Positions 51,401 to 60,884 of a DNA stretch of 64,000 nt are shown in pieces. Below the pieces are notes generated by a model. It made no database searches and was not told the origin of the DNA. It saw only the letters and a list, made by a program, of their open reading frames with translations. Each line of letters starts with the position of its first letter. Positions within the stretch are counted from its first letter, which is position 1. Source of the DNA: Adineta vaga. Its lineage: Eukaryota > Rotifera. The position numbers were made by a program, and so were the translations under genes. The stretch is taken from NCBI GenBank assembly GCA_021613535.1, contig CP075494.1, forward strand, positions 1,240,001 through 1,304,000, read 5' to 3'.

Positions 51401-54400
51401 TATGATTTAACAGATGATGTTGATGATTTTTTTGAATCATTATTGAACACAAGTTCATAAGCGGAAAGTAAAACTGATGGTAAATCAATTTTTCGTTCGA
51501 GTACAACTTTTGAATGTTGTAATTTAAATGCACAATCAATAAATTGAACTAATTGTCTAGGTGTTAATTGTTCTGAATGAAGTTTTTCACAAATTGAATC
51601 GATAAGTTGTTTTTCATTAGTTGAAAAATACGAGGTAAACATATTTTTATAAACGTTTAATGATGATAAATTCAAACCTTGATAAAAAATAATTAAAAAT
51701 CGATTATATAATGCTGGTGAAAGTTCATGATTAGTTTCAATTGAAGCATTTTGTAATCGACCAGTTGGCGGAGCCATCGTGGCAATAATACGAAAATTTG
51801 GATGAACTGGTACAGGTTGTGTCTCGTTATTTTCTACTTTAACCCATTGAGCTGGTTGTTCAAGAACAGGATTTAAGCGTTCAAGAACAGCAGATGATGC
51901 TTCGGAAAAATTTTCAAGAATCAGCCAATGGCCTTTACTAATCGCCTCACTTACTGCGCCATCGTGCCAACTTGGTAATTTTGGATGTGGTACGAGAGAA
52001 CCGACAAGAGCTGTAGGTTCAGTTTGTGGTGTTAAATATAGATGTTGACATCGAACATTTGTTAGTGTAGCGATAGATTTAACAAGATGACTTTTACCAC
52101 AACCTTCTGGTCCAACAATAAGAATGGGTTGTGAAGGTGATGCAGCTAAAATAAATTGTGCAATACGACTAGCTTCGTCATCAAGATAAAATGATGATTG
52201 AGTAGATGATAGTGACGATTGATATTCTGAAATGGAGGTTTCCGGTTCACCAAATTCTGCTGAAATGTATTTAACAATTTCTTTTCGTTGTTTTTCATTT
52301 CGACATAAACTTGTATAAGTTTCGACAACTATTGCTACTAGAGTCGAACTTTCTCGAGATCGTCGTCCTATCATTGACCAATATAATGTATAAGAACAAT
52401 CGTAAATTTGTGTGAGATGTTCATTATGAAAATATTGAAAAATATAATTATGAATTTTAATCATTTTTGAAAGTTCCGAATTACTTAATTTTATCAAATC
52501 TGATGGCCAATCGTTCAGAACACGATCGAGATGAACTATTGGCATTTGTAATAATAAACGTTGTTGAGATAGAAATGCAACCGCATTATTATTTGGACGA
52601 TATTCAATCGATAATTTTGATGATTGTGTTGTATTGACATGAAAAAGATTTTCAATAATTCGTGCAATTTGTCCTCGACTTTGTTCTTCACGAAATCGTA
52701 AACCATAAATAGCATATGCTTGTTCAGTGAGAATTCCATTGAATATGTTTGAAGGAAGTTTAGTAATTGTTTGTGAACATTTAATTAACATTTTTTCATA
52801 ATCACATAAACTTTGACACCAACGAAAAAGTTCACGTATAGTTATTTCCGAATAATTTCTATTTCGTTCTTTAAAATCAGTTTCTTTAATTATATTCATA
52901 ATTTTTAAATGTAAATCAACCATTTGTGCTGCTTGAGTTACAAAAGGAAATTTCTCGGTTTTTAATTTATTTGTGACAATATCAACTAGTTCATCATCTT
53001 TTGGACCTTCGACAATAAAAATACTAAAACGACTTAATAGAGCTGTTGATTGTGTATCACGTGCGTCCTTATATTTGCCTGCAGACGGATTTTGTGTTGC
53101 AAAAAGACGGAATTCTCGATGGATTTGATAGATACGACAGTTTTGTTTCACTTGATTTTGTTGATCTTTAGCATCATTCTCATCTTCAATATTCGGAATT
53201 GTCAATACACCGGATTCTAGCGCTTGTTCAATTGCTTGGAGAACATTTGGTGGTGCTAAATTCATTTCATCCAATAAAAGCCAATGTCCATGACGGTACG
53301 CCGTAGTAAATGGGCCTTCTTCATATTCTAATTCAATTTCTTGTTGTTGACTATTTCCACTTTTGACTATTTTCAATTTAACTGAACCAAATAATCCACC
53401 AATATCGGTTTTGGATGAAAGATTAAAACGAATCAATGGTTTTTGAAGGTCAGCAGCCACATCAAGTATCAGGCTACTTTTACCAACTCCTGTTTCACCT
53501 TGTAATAACAAATGAATGGGTGTTCGTATACATTCGACAATACGTTGACGATTACTGCGCATTGTATTTGTTTGCACTAACGATGGTAATTGATGACGAT
53601 TTGGTATTAAATGACGAAATTCTTCTGGACATTCACTAATTAAAGTTTTTATTGCATCGAAATCTGCTGTGTTCGTGTTTGAAGCTTCTTCCAAATGTGT
53701 CAATGCTTGCAAATGTTTTGATAATAAAGCAAAATCCGATTGTTTGATTGTACGAAAAGGTATTTGAAATTTCGAACGTTTCTTTTCGCGTTCTAAAAGA
53801 TATACTGGTGTCGTATGCATATGTGCAACTGTTCTTTGTTGATCATTAACTATATTCAACGATGGATCTGCTATTAAATTCACCTGTTCATCAGTTGAAT
53901 CTTGTAAACTTTGTAGAAGTTTTATAAGATCATTTGGTTGCATATTCAATGCTCGACCTACTAAATGTGCAACGGATACACGTATATGAGCATTTTTATG
54001 TAATAAACATTGAATACAAGTAGGCAAACATTGTTCAATATATGTTGAAAGAAAACTGAATGTAGATAATGAGATGAAATTTCTTGCATAATCAAATTTT
54101 TCATGTAAGAATTGAATAATTTCATAAGTATGCATACCAAAAAGTTCCATTAAAGTTGATAGTTTAAAATGAAATGTTGATGATTGTTCATCATTCGATG
54201 GAATATCATTTGTTAATAACGTCAATATTAATAATTGTTCAAACCAATATTTAATTAAAATTTGTTGTTTTGATCGAAGTACAAAATTGAATAATCGTAA
54301 CGTTTGTTTATAATTAACAGAACATATTATCGTTGATTGAATAATTCGTTTTATATCATCAGTATTCATAATGAATGTTTGTATGTTTATTTGATCGATT

Positions 54401-56418
54401 AGGTGAAGAACAATCGATGTTGTAGATACTAAAATATATTGACGAGTTGTGAAATTCCAAAGAAATTTTTCATTTGAAAATACCAAATGAAGAATATTAA
54501 TAATCGGTTGAATTGTTGTTGAAATATTTAACTTTTTCGGATTTAATTGTCCATCAAATACTTTTTCTAAGAGAAAGAGAAGTTCAGAGAGAAGCAATGG
54601 ATGTTCAGTTGTAGTTAATTTGATTACTGAAAGTAAAAGATCGAAAGTTGATATTACTTTCCAATTATTAAACGCATATAAACGAGCATCTTTTAATAAT
54701 TCATGAAGATTTTCTTGTACATGTTTATTTTTCATTTGTTGATCAATGATTTCTAATAAAACTTTAATCCAATCTTTTTTACAATTATTAATTATAAATT
54801 TTAAAACTAGAAATGAGTTTTCTATTGTTGATCGAAATAATCGTGTAAATAATGATGTTGGAATTTGTCGACAAAATTCAATAAAATTTGAATTTGTCTT
54901 TAGTATTGTTGATATCAATTGTTCTCGATTAAAATTCATTAAATTAGCAAAAAATTGTAACCAATGATCTGTTGTTTGCGTTAAGTTCACAGCTAACATT
55001 GTCAATAATGAGCATAAATCATCAATAGACCATTTCGATGATGGTTGCAAACATTCGTCTAATAAATTTTCTTTTATTGAATATTTTTCATGATTAATCA
55101 TTGATTCAAGAATTTTTTCAAGAATTAAACATGATATTAACGGAGGAAGATTTTCATCGATTGACATGGGTAGTTCATTGACAAATGTTGTAAGAAGTTT
55201 GCCACCCGTATTTCGTATTTGTTCATCTTCATTGGTTAACAAATAGATGAAAAAATCCTTTATATCATCATTTGATGTTGAATTCTCCAAATACGTTGTG
55301 AATGTTTGATAAATTGTTTGTAATAATAAACTCCAAAGTTTTTTTGTTTCTGGATCATCATTGTTTTCTTCTTGGTCAAATGCATATCGAAGTAATTTCG
55401 ATATTGGTAATAAAAATGATGGTCGCGGATGGATTGTATTAGTTGAATAGATGAATGTTTTACCATCGGTCCATAGAACTCGACATTCATTTTGAATAAA
55501 TTGAAATTCACCAATGCTTGAACCGGGTAAATAATCAAATTTATTCAACATTTGATTTTTAATTGATGTTAGTTCAGTTTGAGCTTGTACATTACTTGCA
55601 TCTGTTAATCGAATGTCTACGATTCGTTGACGCTGAACAGCAAATGATAACATTGATGATAAACATTGATCTGCATTCAAAAATGCTTGAAGAATTAATT
55701 GACAACGAAATAATTGGTTTAAAATGTTTTCAAGAGCGACTAATTCATCGGCATTGGTGTCTTGATTTTGACTGGCTTTTTCAATAAATAAATCGAATTG
55801 ATTGGTGATATCAATTGGATATTTGGTGTTATCACACAAAACGGCGCAACCTGGTGAGTCGGGAGTGAATGGAAATTGTTTGTCAGATACGAAACGTATT
55901 TTATTTGTTGTTGGATTTTGATTCATTGGTTTTCCAAGCCACATTTCGATGGTCCATTTATCAATTCGAGTAAGAATTGAATTTGCTCGATAAACATTTG
56001 TACGCGAAATAAAGACGGCAATGGAAAATAGAAAATTTTCATTGTTCAACACTGACGAATGTGTTAATATTAATTCGAATAGTTGAAAAAAATGCAATGA
56101 AAATTTAGCATGTACTGAATAGAAACGATAACATGGAATAATTAATGTGGCCGTAATTAAAGAAACGAGCGATTCGCCATCGTCGCTTTCTCTCTCATGA
56201 TGAATTCTATCTTTCAAGTATTTGAATGCCTTGAAAATGTTTTCATCACTCTCGATTGCATCACCCATATATTTTCGTAAGCGATCTAATGATTGCCGAA
56301 TGAGTGAAGGGTTCATATCTGTCAATGATCGAGCGAATGAAGAACTCATTTCGCGAATGACAGCATTTGAAGAAGCACTAGCATTTGTGCTCTTTGCAGA
56401 GCGCGCAGCTTGTGCCAT
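27450..56418 (-). CDS. Giant midasin-like AAA/VWA protein (about 9,580 residues)
   Basis: One gene in four exons: 56418-50159, 50104-46872, 46798-41231 and 41124-27450. Introns 50105-50158 (GTAGAT...TTTTAG), 46799-46871 (GTAAAT...TTTGTAG) and 41125-41230 (GTGAAT...AATTAG) keep phase 2, 1 and 1. One base is missing in a T6 run at 41042-41047 if the last exon is to stay in frame. Domains by approximate residue: N-terminal region 1-950; six AAA modules with P-loops near 973, 1435, 1729, 2044, 2714 and 3067; acidic insert near 2270. Coiled-coil/helical sequence runs over about 3300-6200, ASH-like beta segments lie near 6400 and 6730, helical repeats at 6850-8030, a hydrophobic segment at 8042-8100 and a Gly/Ser repeat at 8105-8208. 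VWA domains start near 8720, 9120 and 9360. Architecture resembles midasin/Rea1 (ribosome-assembly remover) but the length, ASH segments and triple VWA do not; the client is unknown. Confidence 0.8.
27480..28140 (-). other. VWA domain 3 of the giant protein
   Basis: EICFVMDCTGSMGSWI carries a DxTxS variant of the MIDAS motif. RMAFVAYRDYTDSNRF, SGGADECEDVQGGL and ILVWVGDAPGHMP follow in the order seen in VWA domains of the alpha-kinase-associated (VwkA/MHCK) type. No kinase domain follows; the protein ends about 200 residues after the MIDAS motif. Confidence 0.8.
28220..28830 (-). other. VWA domain 2 of the giant protein
   Basis: RIALLLDQSVSMTGPTYFAS has a complete DxSxS metal site; GETTLLSDAL supplies the threonine and FALTDGYDKRG the distal aspartate. 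It is a canonical metal-binding MIDAS domain. Confidence 0.82.
29400..30050 (-). other. VWA domain 1 of the giant protein
   Basis: FEFIFCVDNSGSMGGKKIRE (DxSxS) and IIMITDGISSQDE give the MIDAS core. It follows a Ser/Asp-rich linker, similar to the placement of the midasin MIDAS domain after its unstructured region. Confidence 0.82.
31576..31815 (-). repeat. Four 60-bp Gly/Ser-coding repeats with 120-bp higher-order period
   Basis: Four consecutive 60-bp units encode 20-residue GGGGS(S/G)GSAGGKSGSAGQGS blocks. Units 2 and 4 are identical; units 1 and 3 differ from each other by one base and from 2/4 at several. So the array arose by duplication of a 120-bp pair. It lies between a hydrophobic segment and the first VWA domain and is probably a flexible linker. 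Confidence 0.9.
46540..53510 (-). other. Six-AAA motor segment of the giant protein
   Basis: P-loops in order: GETGVGKSS, GPEGCGKSH, GPAATGKTS, GPTCYKSE (degenerate), GPPGVGKTK, GGDCSGKTA. Walker B regions in order: LLLDEMNLA, LILENFSEA, FVADEFDLA, LVLEDINEP, ILLDELNLA, ILFDNINCA. The extra helix/beta features (NLAPPNVLQAIEQALESG, ATQNPSAG) are those of the dynein-related AAA_5/MoxR clade used by midasin. Introns 1 and 2 fall inside AAA4 and AAA6, between Walker A and Walker B. Confidence 0.85.
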
Positions 56419-56524
56419 ATTCGAAACGTCAAAGAACTGTGTATTGGATATTCGATACTAAATATTATAATCTACAAAAAATCTTAGTTATATGATAAAT
56501 CAGCATTAAATCTCGGATTCCTTG

Positions 56525-56836
56525 TCAGTCTTCCATGGAGTTTAACATCGTGAAATACAGCGTTAAAAATAGATCGTCTAACAAACCTTTCTGAAGTTTT
56601 CCGTGGAAATTTATTAATAGATTTATTCGATTTTCATTATCTTCTTTTTTCGAATAGTGAAATTCGCTACCAGGCAAATCATTTTCTTCAAAAGTTGGGA
56701 GTAAGTGTGAAAGAATAAATGCACACAGAGCTTCCATATATTTCGCAGAGGATAAGTTTCGAGAATAAAAAAATGTAAAGAAGCAAACTGACATCATTAT
56801 CCGTACTTTGAGATTCTCACTTATATATACCCACAT
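56525..56836 (-). CDS. Short hypothetical frame upstream of the giant gene
   Basis: About 103 codons; the part from NLSSAKYMEALCAFILSHLL to the end (LTLYFTMLNSMED) looks coding, with helical amphipathic character, while the first 25 residues do not. There is no known domain. It may be a remnant exon or a small gene just upstream of the giant gene on the same strand, about 110 bp from its ATG. Confidence 0.3.
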   Translation of the reverse strand: MWVYISENLKVRIMMSVCFFTFFYSRNLSSAKYMEALCAFILSHLLPTFEENDLPGSEFHYSKKEDNENRINLLINFHGKLQKGLLDDLFLTLYFTMLNSMED

Positions 56837-56954
56837 CGAATTGAATGTCGCAAAAAAAGAAGGGTTTGTTGGAAGAACATTGGAGGTGTGGTTTTTTTAT
56901 TATATTAATAATTTTTCTATGCTTCGAGAGCGGTATATAAATGCTTACGTAGTT

Positions 56955-57324
56955 CACTGTAAAAAAAAGCGTAGAATTATAAACCCTCGAAAAGGATTGA
57001 TGATCGCGACATGAACCCTTTTTAGGTTTATGAACGTCATGTATCCTGTCATAAACCCTATTTTTCATAAACTTGATAAGGGATTCTTATACGTTGCACT
57101 TTCATAAACCCTTTAGGATAGATGCGCATTGATATACCCTTAAAAGGTTTGTTCATATATCCATTACAAGAACCGTAGAAAGCAAAAGCGGTTTTCGAGG
57201 GTTTATGAAGTTAATAAACCCTTTAAGGGTATATGAAAGTGCAACGTATAACATACCCTCCTTATAAATTATAGGGTTAATAAACCCCTAAAAAGGGTTT
57301 ATTATTCTGCCCTTTTTTACAGTG
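56955..57324. mobile_element. MITE-like element with CACTGTAAAAAA termini
   Basis: The termini are inverted: CACTGTAAAAAAAAG at left and CCCTTTTTTACAGTG at right. The interior has further inverted blocks (GTTGCACTTTCATA at about 57094 against TATGAAAGTGCAAC at about 57229). It also has many AAACCCT/AGGGTTT units in both orientations. No coding capacity. No clean target duplication was seen. Confidence 0.7.
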
Positions 57325-57840
57325 TCGTAGGCAGTTCAGTGGGTTTAATTTCTGTTTGTTAGCATTGCTTACGGTTTGCTTTGTAATTTTGGCGCTTATC
57401 AATGCACCAAAGTTAGTACGCACATCTTTCCACGAACTCTGTCAGTTGACGGCTAAGTGTGGGTATTGCAGTAGCGGTTTAGTTCGACTGATTAAAATAA
57501 ATGGAATGAAACTATGCGATTATTATATTACTAAAACCTGCGCACTGAGGTTGTTATGAAACGAGAATATATCTTAATTTGTAATAGAAACGTAATTTTA
57601 TCAAATTTTCTACAAAATTCAGAAAATCGTTGATAAAATCTTCGAAACCTAAAAGGAATTTGAATACCAGTTCAAAAACTTTCTATAGCAAAAAATGTTT
57701 TTTTCGAACATTACAACTAGTCATTAGTACTCCATAGGAAAAACTTTAGCTTTATCTTCACGTTCAAATTTTTAAGAGGAACAATAGTTTTTATATCAAT
57801 GTATTCGGAACCGTTTAAACAACTACCAAATCGTTTTTGA
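57325..57840. other. Non-coding stretch between fold-back elements
   Basis: No supported gene; an open frame at 57356-57559 has no recognisable content. It may partly belong to the flanking fold-back element, whose outer limits are unclear. Confidence 0.35.
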
Positions 57841-58270
57841 GAAGTAACGAGGGAACATATTTAGATGTTCAAGAAGTTTCGAAGGCATTTTTTGGTGGTA
57901 AGTCGACCTCGATGAGGTATGACAAACGTCAAAAGGGTTCATCCCTTCATGTCTTTATTCTCGAGTTATGATCGTTTTACTCGATTTTTTGGCTTATTGC
58001 AAGGTATTCGAAAAAATTCTAATGACGCATTTTCGAGGTGAAATTTTGCCTATAGGCAGGTCTCATCGGCACTAGATGGTTCTACAAATATCGTCCCGAA
58101 CGAATATCTCCTTCTCCAGATAATTGAGTAAAACGATCATAACTCGGGAACAAAGACATGAGGGGATGAATCCTTTTGATGTTTTTCATACTTCATCGAG
58201 GTCTACTTACCACCAAAAGACGAGATCTAAACTGCTTGAACACCTAAATATGCTCCCTCGTGAGCAGTAA
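57841..58270. mobile_element. Fold-back element with about 145-bp arms
   Basis: Left arm 57841-57985 and right arm about 58120-58270 are inverted copies. Shared blocks include TTTTGGTGGTAAGT, GACCTCGATGA, TCATGTCTTT and GAGTTATGATCGTTTTACTC (and complements). Loop about 135 bp. No coding capacity. Outer boundaries are not resolved. Confidence 0.75.
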
Positions 58271-59019
58271 AACTAACTTAGCTCTATCGTCAGAAATGGC
58301 ACACGTTTTTCAACGCTCATTCGTCAAGGTTTTCTGAAATACTACTCGTGAATCATCCATCTTCCAAAACTTTACTAGACAATTTCTGCTAAATATAAGT
58401 GGTCGACGAAATCTTCACTAAATTTAACTCCAACTAAATTATTTATTTCAGTCTTTCTAGATAAAAAACGGTGAAATATGATTCTGTCTCAAGGTTACTC
58501 TTATCCGACTATAATACATAGAGCAAAAGACGACGTATAAGATTACCCTTGAAATGTAAGGAATGACAGTATTGTCGCATCACGACTTTTAAATGATTGA
58601 GCATAAAAATATATTTAAACAAGAGAAAAAGTCGGACGTTATTGTTTCTTTAGATCCTCAAGAGTTCTCTTAAACTAAGATTCGAATGAGCTTGTTTTTT
58701 ACCTCTTTAGTCTTTACTGATTTAATGAGTATAGTTTTTTTAATAATGCATCATTGAATAATTTCATCTAACATAAACTTTTCAGCGATAAAAATAGAAT
58801 TCAGAATGCAACAGGATCCGCTTTTTCCTCTTGCGTTTTAATATATCTAATGTAAACTTCTCTATACATCTCTCGCACATTTTGCTTATTGCTTTTTCTC
58901 TTATCTATTCTTCTACTATTTGATGTTTCCTTCTGGTCTTCGCATTTTCAGCAGTCCTTGCTTTGTCACTCTCTATCATTTTTTTTTCTTTTATTGACGT
59001 TGTCAGGAAGAGATAATTA
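58271..59019. other. AT-rich spacer, no gene seen
   Basis: No coding-like frame, hairpin or recognisable repeat found between two fold-back elements. Confidence 0.45.
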
Positions 59020-59465
59020 TACACTCTAAAGGAAAAAAAATGTATTACCAAACCCATCGAAAAGGTTTGATAGGCGCCAAATAGTTTGCAAATCCGTCAA
59101 CAGGTTGAAAAAAATGGTTTTTAAAATCTTCCCAAACCTAAAAAGGATCTGTCAGCGAGTACACGCTTCGAACTATCGTCTAGGAAACCTTTTTTTAGTT
59201 TCTTACAGTGACAAAGGATTTCGTATTTTCTGACAAAACTTCAATGCTTTCGTATAAAACCACAGTGCTAAACCTATTTTCGCTGTGCAAAACTTGAAAA
59301 GGTTTCATAGACGATGGTTCGGAGTGTGCACTCGCGCAAAAACCCATTTTAGGTCTGGCAGATTTTCAAAAACCTTTTGTCAGCATGTTGACGGATTTGG
59401 AAGCTATTTGGCACCTACAAAACCTTTTCGATGAGTTTGGTAATACACCTTTTTTCTACAGTGTA
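59020..59465. mobile_element. Palindromic MITE with TA duplication
   Basis: A 442-bp element (59022-59463) flanked by TA. Almost the whole length folds back: left CACTCTAAAGGAAAAAAAAT, right ending TTTTTTCTACAGTG. Paired inner blocks include TGTATTACCAAAC / GTTTGGTAATACA and CAAATCCGTCAAC / GTTGACGGATTTG. Central arms meet near 59240. TA duplication and CACT termini suggest mobilisation by a Tc1/mariner-type transposase; that is inference. Confidence 0.8.
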
Positions 59466-59730
59466 GTTTCCATACAAAATGAAAAAGTGGTACTTAAATA
59501 AAAATGGAGATTATCCTTATTTCACTTTTGTATGTTGTTTTATAAATAAAATCTTTATTTATCAGAAGCAAGCTCACTTGTTGATTCGTTCTGGTCGTTA
59601 GAAGAAATACACTCCGTCTCTGTCTTAGTGGCGGAGTGTTGTTATTCTGTTTTCTCTCAGAACAAAAAAAAAAGACGCAAAATAAGGCTTCTTAACGAGA
59701 AAAAAACCCACGCTGTAGAGATTTCACTTT

Positions 59731-59779
59731 TGTGGGTGTTGGTGTGGGTTAGGGTAATACACTCTTCTTCACCCACCCG
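59731..59779. repeat. TGTGGG-like hairpin, site J
   Basis: 5' arm TGTGGGTGTTGGTGTGGGTT, loop AGGGTAATACACTCTT, 3' arm CTTCACCCACCC. Confidence 0.7.
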
Positions 59780-60253
59780 TGCGCAGATAAAATGAAGGAT
59801 TATTATCGTCTTTCTTATAAATTAATATCAGACTTACCCTCGCCCTTATATTAAAGTTTACTTCCATTTTTAGCATATTAAATAATTGGTATCTAAACTA
59901 TAATTTTAACATGTCGTATGGCGCTTTGTATCATTTCATGTATTATTATCACACCTAACCCTGCTCATCCACTTGCCAGCCATATTTTGAAGTAATCACT
60001 AGAAAAATATGCCAGCATGGGTAAAGAAGACATTTACGAACAGAATATAGTAGTTTTATTTTTCTTCATTCTTTGGACAACAAACACAAGATAAGCATTT
60101 TTACGTGTAAAAGCCGCACATTTTTCTTCACGAAAACAATCTCTTTAGACGGGAAATCAACTGAAAGTAATGGCTCATATAAGCTGATCTTTCACGCACG
60201 TAGGATTTTTTTATTGATTTATTTGAACCATTCTTTCGAGTAAGAATGTGCGC
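59780..60253. other. AT-rich spacer, no gene seen
   Basis: No coding-like frame or other repeat recognised between hairpins J and K. Confidence 0.4.
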
Positions 60254-60332
60254 ATCTTGAGGGTGTGGGTGGGTGGGTATATCTTTTTTCCCACATCCAC
60301 AACCACCCACACTCACACCCACACCCTCAAGA
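60254..60332. repeat. TGTGGG-like hairpin, site K (largest)
   Basis: Starts TCTTGAGGGTGTGGGTGGG, short AT loop (TATATCTTTTTT), then a 47-bp C-rich arm ending ACACCCACACCCTCAAGA. Both ends share the inverted terminus TCTTGAGGGTGTGGGT, the longest terminal match in the family. Confidence 0.8.
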
Positions 60333-60363
60333 TTCGACAGAATTTCACTACTCTTTAAATCTT

Positions 60364-60407
60364 ATGAGTGTGAATGCGCGAAGAAATGATATCCACACCT
60401 TCAAGAT
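60364..60407. repeat. TGTGGG-like hairpin, site L (short)
   Basis: 5' arm ATGAGTGTGAATG, loop with GAAGAAATGA, 3' arm TATCCACACCTTCAAGAT. It is a diverged member beside site K. Confidence 0.55.
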
Positions 60408-60645
60408 GAAATTGAAGTATATTCAGTTTAATGTCCTCCTAAATATGTTGTAAGATTGTGAATTTGTGTTGTTTTGAAGAATTTCTTAAAATTCCGTCGA
60501 AATCCACGATTGGTAGTTAATGATATATAAAAACTGGAAGTAAAAAATGTATATGACATGAGATTGACTACTTCTGATGTGATACTTTCAACAGCCTTTT
60601 GATAAGCCGATTTTCTTTGATTTTGTGTAATATTTGAATAGATAA

Positions 60646-60867
60646 TGTCACGGCATCTCGCCGTGATATCTCACGAGTCAAGGCATTCCTTACTCATTTG
60701 TATATGATTCTTGAGTCATGTATACATGACCAAGGATATATATATGCGCTTCGCTTTGCTTTGGAGTGTGTGTTCTCCTTTTGTTTCTTCTGGTCACAAT
60801 ACATACATCACAATGGTGCACTGGCCGGTCTACTGTAACCACTGAACAGTAGATCATCAACATAACA
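60646..60867 (+). repeat. 5' LTR of Ty3/gypsy element (provisional limits)
   Basis: Begins TGTCACGGC with an adjacent hairpin (TCACGGC...GCCGTGA), contains an AT box (GGATATATATATG, about 60734) and is taken to end at AACATAACA before TGGTTTTCTCC, a possible primer-binding site. The 3' LTR is outside the window, so the ends are not confirmed by a pair. Confidence 0.5.
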
Positions 60868-60884
60868 TTGGTTTTCTCCACTAT

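Noticed and set aside
27450-56418. Four separate genes instead of one giant gene
   Set aside because: AAA4 and AAA6 are split between Walker A and Walker B exactly at two junctions, and GT-AG introns of 54 and 73 bp restore the modules in phase, so at least the first three blocks are one gene; the fourth join depends on one missing base and is less certain.
57356-57559. Open frame MLALLTVCFV... as a small membrane protein gene
   Set aside because: No ATG, lies in repeat-derived non-coding sequence between fold-back elements, no support beyond being open.
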